Assembly (NCBI GenBank): GCA_028287745.1
Contig: JAQBPB010000096.1
Span: forward strand, 1 to 32,303
Source: Chloroflexota bacterium
GTDB lineage: Bacteria; Chloroflexota; Chloroflexia; Chloroheliales; Chloroheliaceae
Direction of reading: 5' to 3'
DNA length: 32,303 nt
Under the pieces are notes generated by a model that ran no database searches, had not been told where the DNA came from, and saw only the letters and a program-made list of their open reading frames with translations. A program made the translations under genes and the position numbers. Shown here piece by piece: positions 29,832 to 32,303 of this stretch; position 1 is the first letter of the stretch, and every line of letters starts with the position of its first letter.

Positions 29832-30920
29832 ATGAAGTTAGAACTTACCGGGCAGGAGGATAAGTTACGGGCGCGGCGGGTCCAGCTTGTGGAAATTCAA
29901 GACGGGGTAATTCTAAGACGTGGCCGGTTACAAATAAAAATTGAGGGTGAACGGGCAGCGGAAGTGGTAGAGACTATACTTCGCCGCGCCATGGAGGAGG
30001 AAATTGACCGGACGGAGCTGGTTGAAATTTTTGCCGGACCGGACCGCCCGGCCGTTTCAAGCCTGATTCAGAAATTGGAAAGCGTTAACATCCTGGTGGC
30101 GGCTGGAAAACCGGCTCCTTCTAATCCCGAAAGCCCCCTGGATATTTTTTACTGGCATTTTGGAGAACAGTTCGAACAGGTAAATAACCGGCAGAAGCAG
30201 CAACAAATTGCCATCATCGGGGTGAATTATATCTCGCGCCAGCTTGCCCACTCGCTGCGAACCACCGGGTTTGCCAATGTTGGTGTGGTAGATTATCCCC
30301 TGCTGAGTAATTTACGCCTTTTTGAAAAAAACGAGCAAATCCCGGCTGACTGGCCGGTAGACCTGGAACTTCCCTTAAATTACCGGGACTGGCTTAGCGA
30401 GTTAGATACGGCTAACCTGGACTGTCTGATCGCTACCTCGGATGTTGGCGGGTTGCAACTTATGCGGAGTTGGAATGAGTTCTGCGTAAAGTACCAAAAG
30501 AACTTTTTGCCGGTAGTGTTGCAGGATTTAATCGGCTATCTAGGGCCCCTGGTTATTCCAGGCGAAACGGCCTGTTTTGAATGCCTGCGGGCTCGCCAAA
30601 ACGCCCATTTTAATGACCCGGTTACCCGGCGGGCTGCCGAAGCGGTGGCCTTTGAAGGGCAAGCCGTAACAGGTTTTCACCCGGCGATGGCCTCGGTATT
30701 AGCCGACCTGGCCTCGATTGAGCTTTCCAAATTTTATGGCGGTTGGACTTCCAGCCGTTTACCTGGCCGCCTGATCGAAGTTAATCTCATTGCGCCGGAA
30801 TTGACCTTGCACCGGGTATTAAAAATACCTCGCTGCCAGGTTTGCAGTCGGTTAAATTCTCATTCCATAGTGTCGGTAGACCGCGATACCTATTTACCGC
30901 TTCAGGAGAACCGGGAATGA
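29832..30920 (+). CDS. TOMM cyclodehydratase partner: RRE plus E1/ThiF-like protein
   Basis: This is the C-type partner that binds the leader and presents the core to YcaO. Residues 1-95 (VQLVEIQDGVILRRGRLQIK, IDRTELVEIFAG, VSSLIQKLESVNIL) look like a RiPP recognition element, a winged-helix that binds leader peptides. From about 115 the E1/ThiF-like fold begins (QQIAIIGVNYISRQLAHSLR, ANVGVVDYPLLSN). Two CxxC pairs, Cys248/Cys251 (CFECLRAR) and Cys335/Cys338 (CQVCSRLN), make the usual structural zinc site. Its last bases overlap the next start (ATGA at 30917-30920), so it is coupled to the YcaO. The length of 362 is normal. Confidence 0.87.
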   Translation: MKLELTGQEDKLRARRVQLVEIQDGVILRRGRLQIKIEGERAAEVVETILRRAMEEEIDRTELVEIFAGPDRPAVSSLIQKLESVNILVAAGKPAPSNPESPLDIFYWHFGEQFEQVNNRQKQQQIAIIGVNYISRQLAHSLRTTGFANVGVVDYPLLSNLRLFEKNEQIPADWPVDLELPLNYRDWLSELDTANLDCLIATSDVGGLQLMRSWNEFCVKYQKNFLPVVLQDLIGYLGPLVIPGETACFECLRARQNAHFNDPVTRRAAEAVAFEGQAVTGFHPAMASVLADLASIELSKFYGGWTSSRLPGRLIEVNLIAPELTLHRVLKIPRCQVCSRLNSHSIVSVDRDTYLPLQENRE

Positions 30921-32248
30921 TAAAGTCAGACTTTTCTTTATTACGCCTGGCGGATATTCTGGATGACCTGATTGATGATCGGGTCGGGATACTCCGGGAG
31001 GTCCACGAAGTAGAGCGTGAGGCCGGTTCGCCTAACTTTTTCCATTTTATGGCCCAGGCCGGTAACACCGGGGCTTTTACCAGGGAAAAGAATTTTAGTA
31101 CCACCGGAGGTGCTTCCTCGGTGCGCGACCTGGCCGTTGCCAAGGCGGTCGGTGAGGCCGTTGAGCGATATTGTACCGCTATTTACGACCTTGAAGAATT
31201 ACCCCTGGTCCCTTACGCAGAAGCTTCGTTTCCCTGTGTGGACCCGGCTGATTTTGCGTTGTACAGCGCTGAGCAATACCGCCAGCCCGGTTTTCCGTGG
31301 GTTCCCTTTGAACCGGCTACCCCTGTACGCTGGACTCCGGCCCTGGACCTGGCAACGAGCCAGGTATGCTACGTCCCTGCGGCAATGGTTTACATGCCTT
31401 ACCAATACTACCAGGGAACGGGCGATGCACCTATCGTTCAGCCTATCTCGACCGGTATGGCTTGCCACTGTAGTCCGGCTGAAGCGGCCATCTCGGCTGT
31501 TTGTGAGGTAATTGAACGAGACGCTTTTTTGCTTACCTGGCAGGCTGGCCTGGCGATGCCCCAGATCAGGGTTGAAACCCTCGATGACGCCAATTACGAT
31601 AGGGTAGCCCGGTTTGAGGCGATATGCCGGTCGGTGGTATTGCTAAATATTACAATGGATGCCGGGGTGCCAACTATCCTGGCAGTATCGCGTGGACATA
31701 GTGCGAAAGAACCGGCCCTGGTCTTTGCCGCCGCCGCTGATTTAAATCCTGAGCAAGCTGTCCGAAAGAGCCTGGAAGAATTAGTCCATACCTGGCGTTA
31801 CAGCCAGCAACTGGCTGTTAAATCGGCCCGCCTGGTTGATGACCCCGAATTTGAGAATGTTGTAGACCAGGTAGATCACCTGAACTTCTGGTGCGACCCG
31901 GCCCATAACTCGCAAGCCGAGTTTATTTTTAAGTCGGATAAGCGAATTGACTTTGACGAAATGAAGAACCTGTCTACCGGTGACCCCAGGCAGGACTTAA
32001 AATTGTTGGTAGACAAAGTACAGGCGGTCAACCACCGGGTTTTAGTGGTCGACCTTACCACCCCTGATGTAAAACAGCTTGGCCTGCACGTATGCCGGGC
32101 TATCATTCCGGGCTTCCAACCTCTCTTTATGAGTTACAAATTACGGGCCCTTGGTGGTTCTCGTTTGTGGGAAATCCCGCAAAAACTTGGGTACAAAGGA
32201 GTTAGCCGCCAGACCGGGGACAATCCTTATCCACACCCTTATCCCTGA
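30917..32248 (+). CDS. YcaO-type cyclodehydratase (TOMM D protein)
   Basis: This ATP-dependent enzyme converts Cys (and Ser/Thr) of the precursor to azolines. The YcaO ATP-binding residues lie in the motifs AVGEAVERYC and AAISAVCEVIERDAF, and later in EQAVRKSLEELVHTWRYSQQ. The protein ends NPYPHPYP, the PxPxP C-terminus that is conserved in TOMM YcaO proteins and needed for activity. I chose ATG 30917 over the upstream ATG 30842, because GGAG lies 9 nt before it, it overlaps the partner gene's stop, and the upstream 25 residues look non-conserved. That gives 443 residues. No dehydrogenase is seen in the window; the gene starting at 32275 may be it. Confidence 0.93.
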   Translation: MIKSDFSLLRLADILDDLIDDRVGILREVHEVEREAGSPNFFHFMAQAGNTGAFTREKNFSTTGGASSVRDLAVAKAVGEAVERYCTAIYDLEELPLVPYAEASFPCVDPADFALYSAEQYRQPGFPWVPFEPATPVRWTPALDLATSQVCYVPAAMVYMPYQYYQGTGDAPIVQPISTGMACHCSPAEAAISAVCEVIERDAFLLTWQAGLAMPQIRVETLDDANYDRVARFEAICRSVVLLNITMDAGVPTILAVSRGHSAKEPALVFAAAADLNPEQAVRKSLEELVHTWRYSQQLAVKSARLVDDPEFENVVDQVDHLNFWCDPAHNSQAEFIFKSDKRIDFDEMKNLSTGDPRQDLKLLVDKVQAVNHRVLVVDLTTPDVKQLGLHVCRAIIPGFQPLFMSYKLRALGGSRLWEIPQKLGYKGVSRQTGDNPYPHPYP

Positions 32249-32274
32249 AAAACGGTTAGAAAGCAGGGCGAGAT

Positions 32275-32303
32275 ATGAAAAACAAGACCTGGGATAACAT
32301 TCG
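32275..32303 (+). CDS. Start of a further TOMM-cluster gene (cut by window end)
   Basis: ATG 32275 opens a frame reading MKNKTWDNI before the window stops. It begins 26 bp after the YcaO stop with a GCAGGGCGAG purine-rich site, consistent with the same operon. Nine residues are too few to name a family; an oxidase, dehydrogenase or second peptide enzyme would be usual here. Confidence 0.4.

Overview
The window looks like part of the chromosome of a soil-type bacterium, most plausibly a Chloroflexota of the Ktedonobacteria kind. This is an inference from three things seen together: a group 1h (atmospheric-H2 type) [NiFe]-hydrogenase locus, several decaying insertion sequences, and a Cys-rich TOMM (thiazole/oxazole-modified peptide) cluster. 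Nothing in the window fixes the taxon.

Layout. (1) 1-1133: the start of an IS3-type transposase (minus strand) abuts a 5'-truncated CopZ-like [2Fe-2S] chaperone gene, followed by a minus-strand regulator with two XRE domains. (2) 1134-1686: a control region with a good promoter candidate and repeated TTGACTATT boxes. (3) 1687-12965: a long plus-strand hydrogenase operon. In order it holds a CooC/MinD-like ATPase with an in-frame UGA, hhyS, five tandem mini membrane proteins interrupted by a 404-bp spacer, hhyL, a divergent M52-like protein, a winged-helix Cys-rich protein, a NifU/Rieske-like fusion, a canonical M52 protease, a small unknown, a CooC-like paralogue without metal ligands, a second UGA-containing CooC-like ATPase, and an XRE regulator with a Cys-rich tail. 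(4) 13423-17117: a peptide/nickel-family ABC transporter (binding lipoprotein plus two permeases). (5) 17230-22728: hypF, hypC, a broken SIS-domain gene, hypD and hypE; hypA and hypB are absent from the window. (6) 23017-25575: a methyltransferase, a PIG-L deacetylase and an FmdE-like zinc-ribbon protein. (7) 25684-27000: ISL3 and IS6 remnants. (8) 27869 to the end: a TOMM cluster with a Cys-rich precursor, a terminator hairpin, a B12-binding radical SAM enzyme, an RRE/ThiF-like partner, a YcaO cyclodehydratase and the start of another gene.

Main discovery candidate. The two CooC-like ATPases (1687-2493 and 11824-12630) are each interrupted by UGA exactly at the CxC motif that binds the inter-subunit metal in CooC. 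The first reads U112-L-C114, and the second reads U106-P-U108-C109 with two UGAs. Both stay open in the same frame for about 155 further codons with conserved sequence. Both have a stem-loop about 20 nt after the UGA whose apical loop carries G-U at positions 2-3, as expected of bacterial SECIS elements. I read them as undescribed selenocysteine-containing metallochaperone ATPases serving a hydrogenase. Because hypA/hypB are not seen here, they may supply the nickel-insertion step, perhaps together with the ligand-less third paralogue.

How the genes would work together (inference): HhySL oxidises H2. The five mini membrane proteins would tether it or provide a quinone path like the HucM stalk of mycobacterial Huc. 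HypCDEF build the Fe(CN)2CO group, the ABC transporter may bring in Ni, the CooC-like ATPases deliver it, and an M52 protease trims HhyL.
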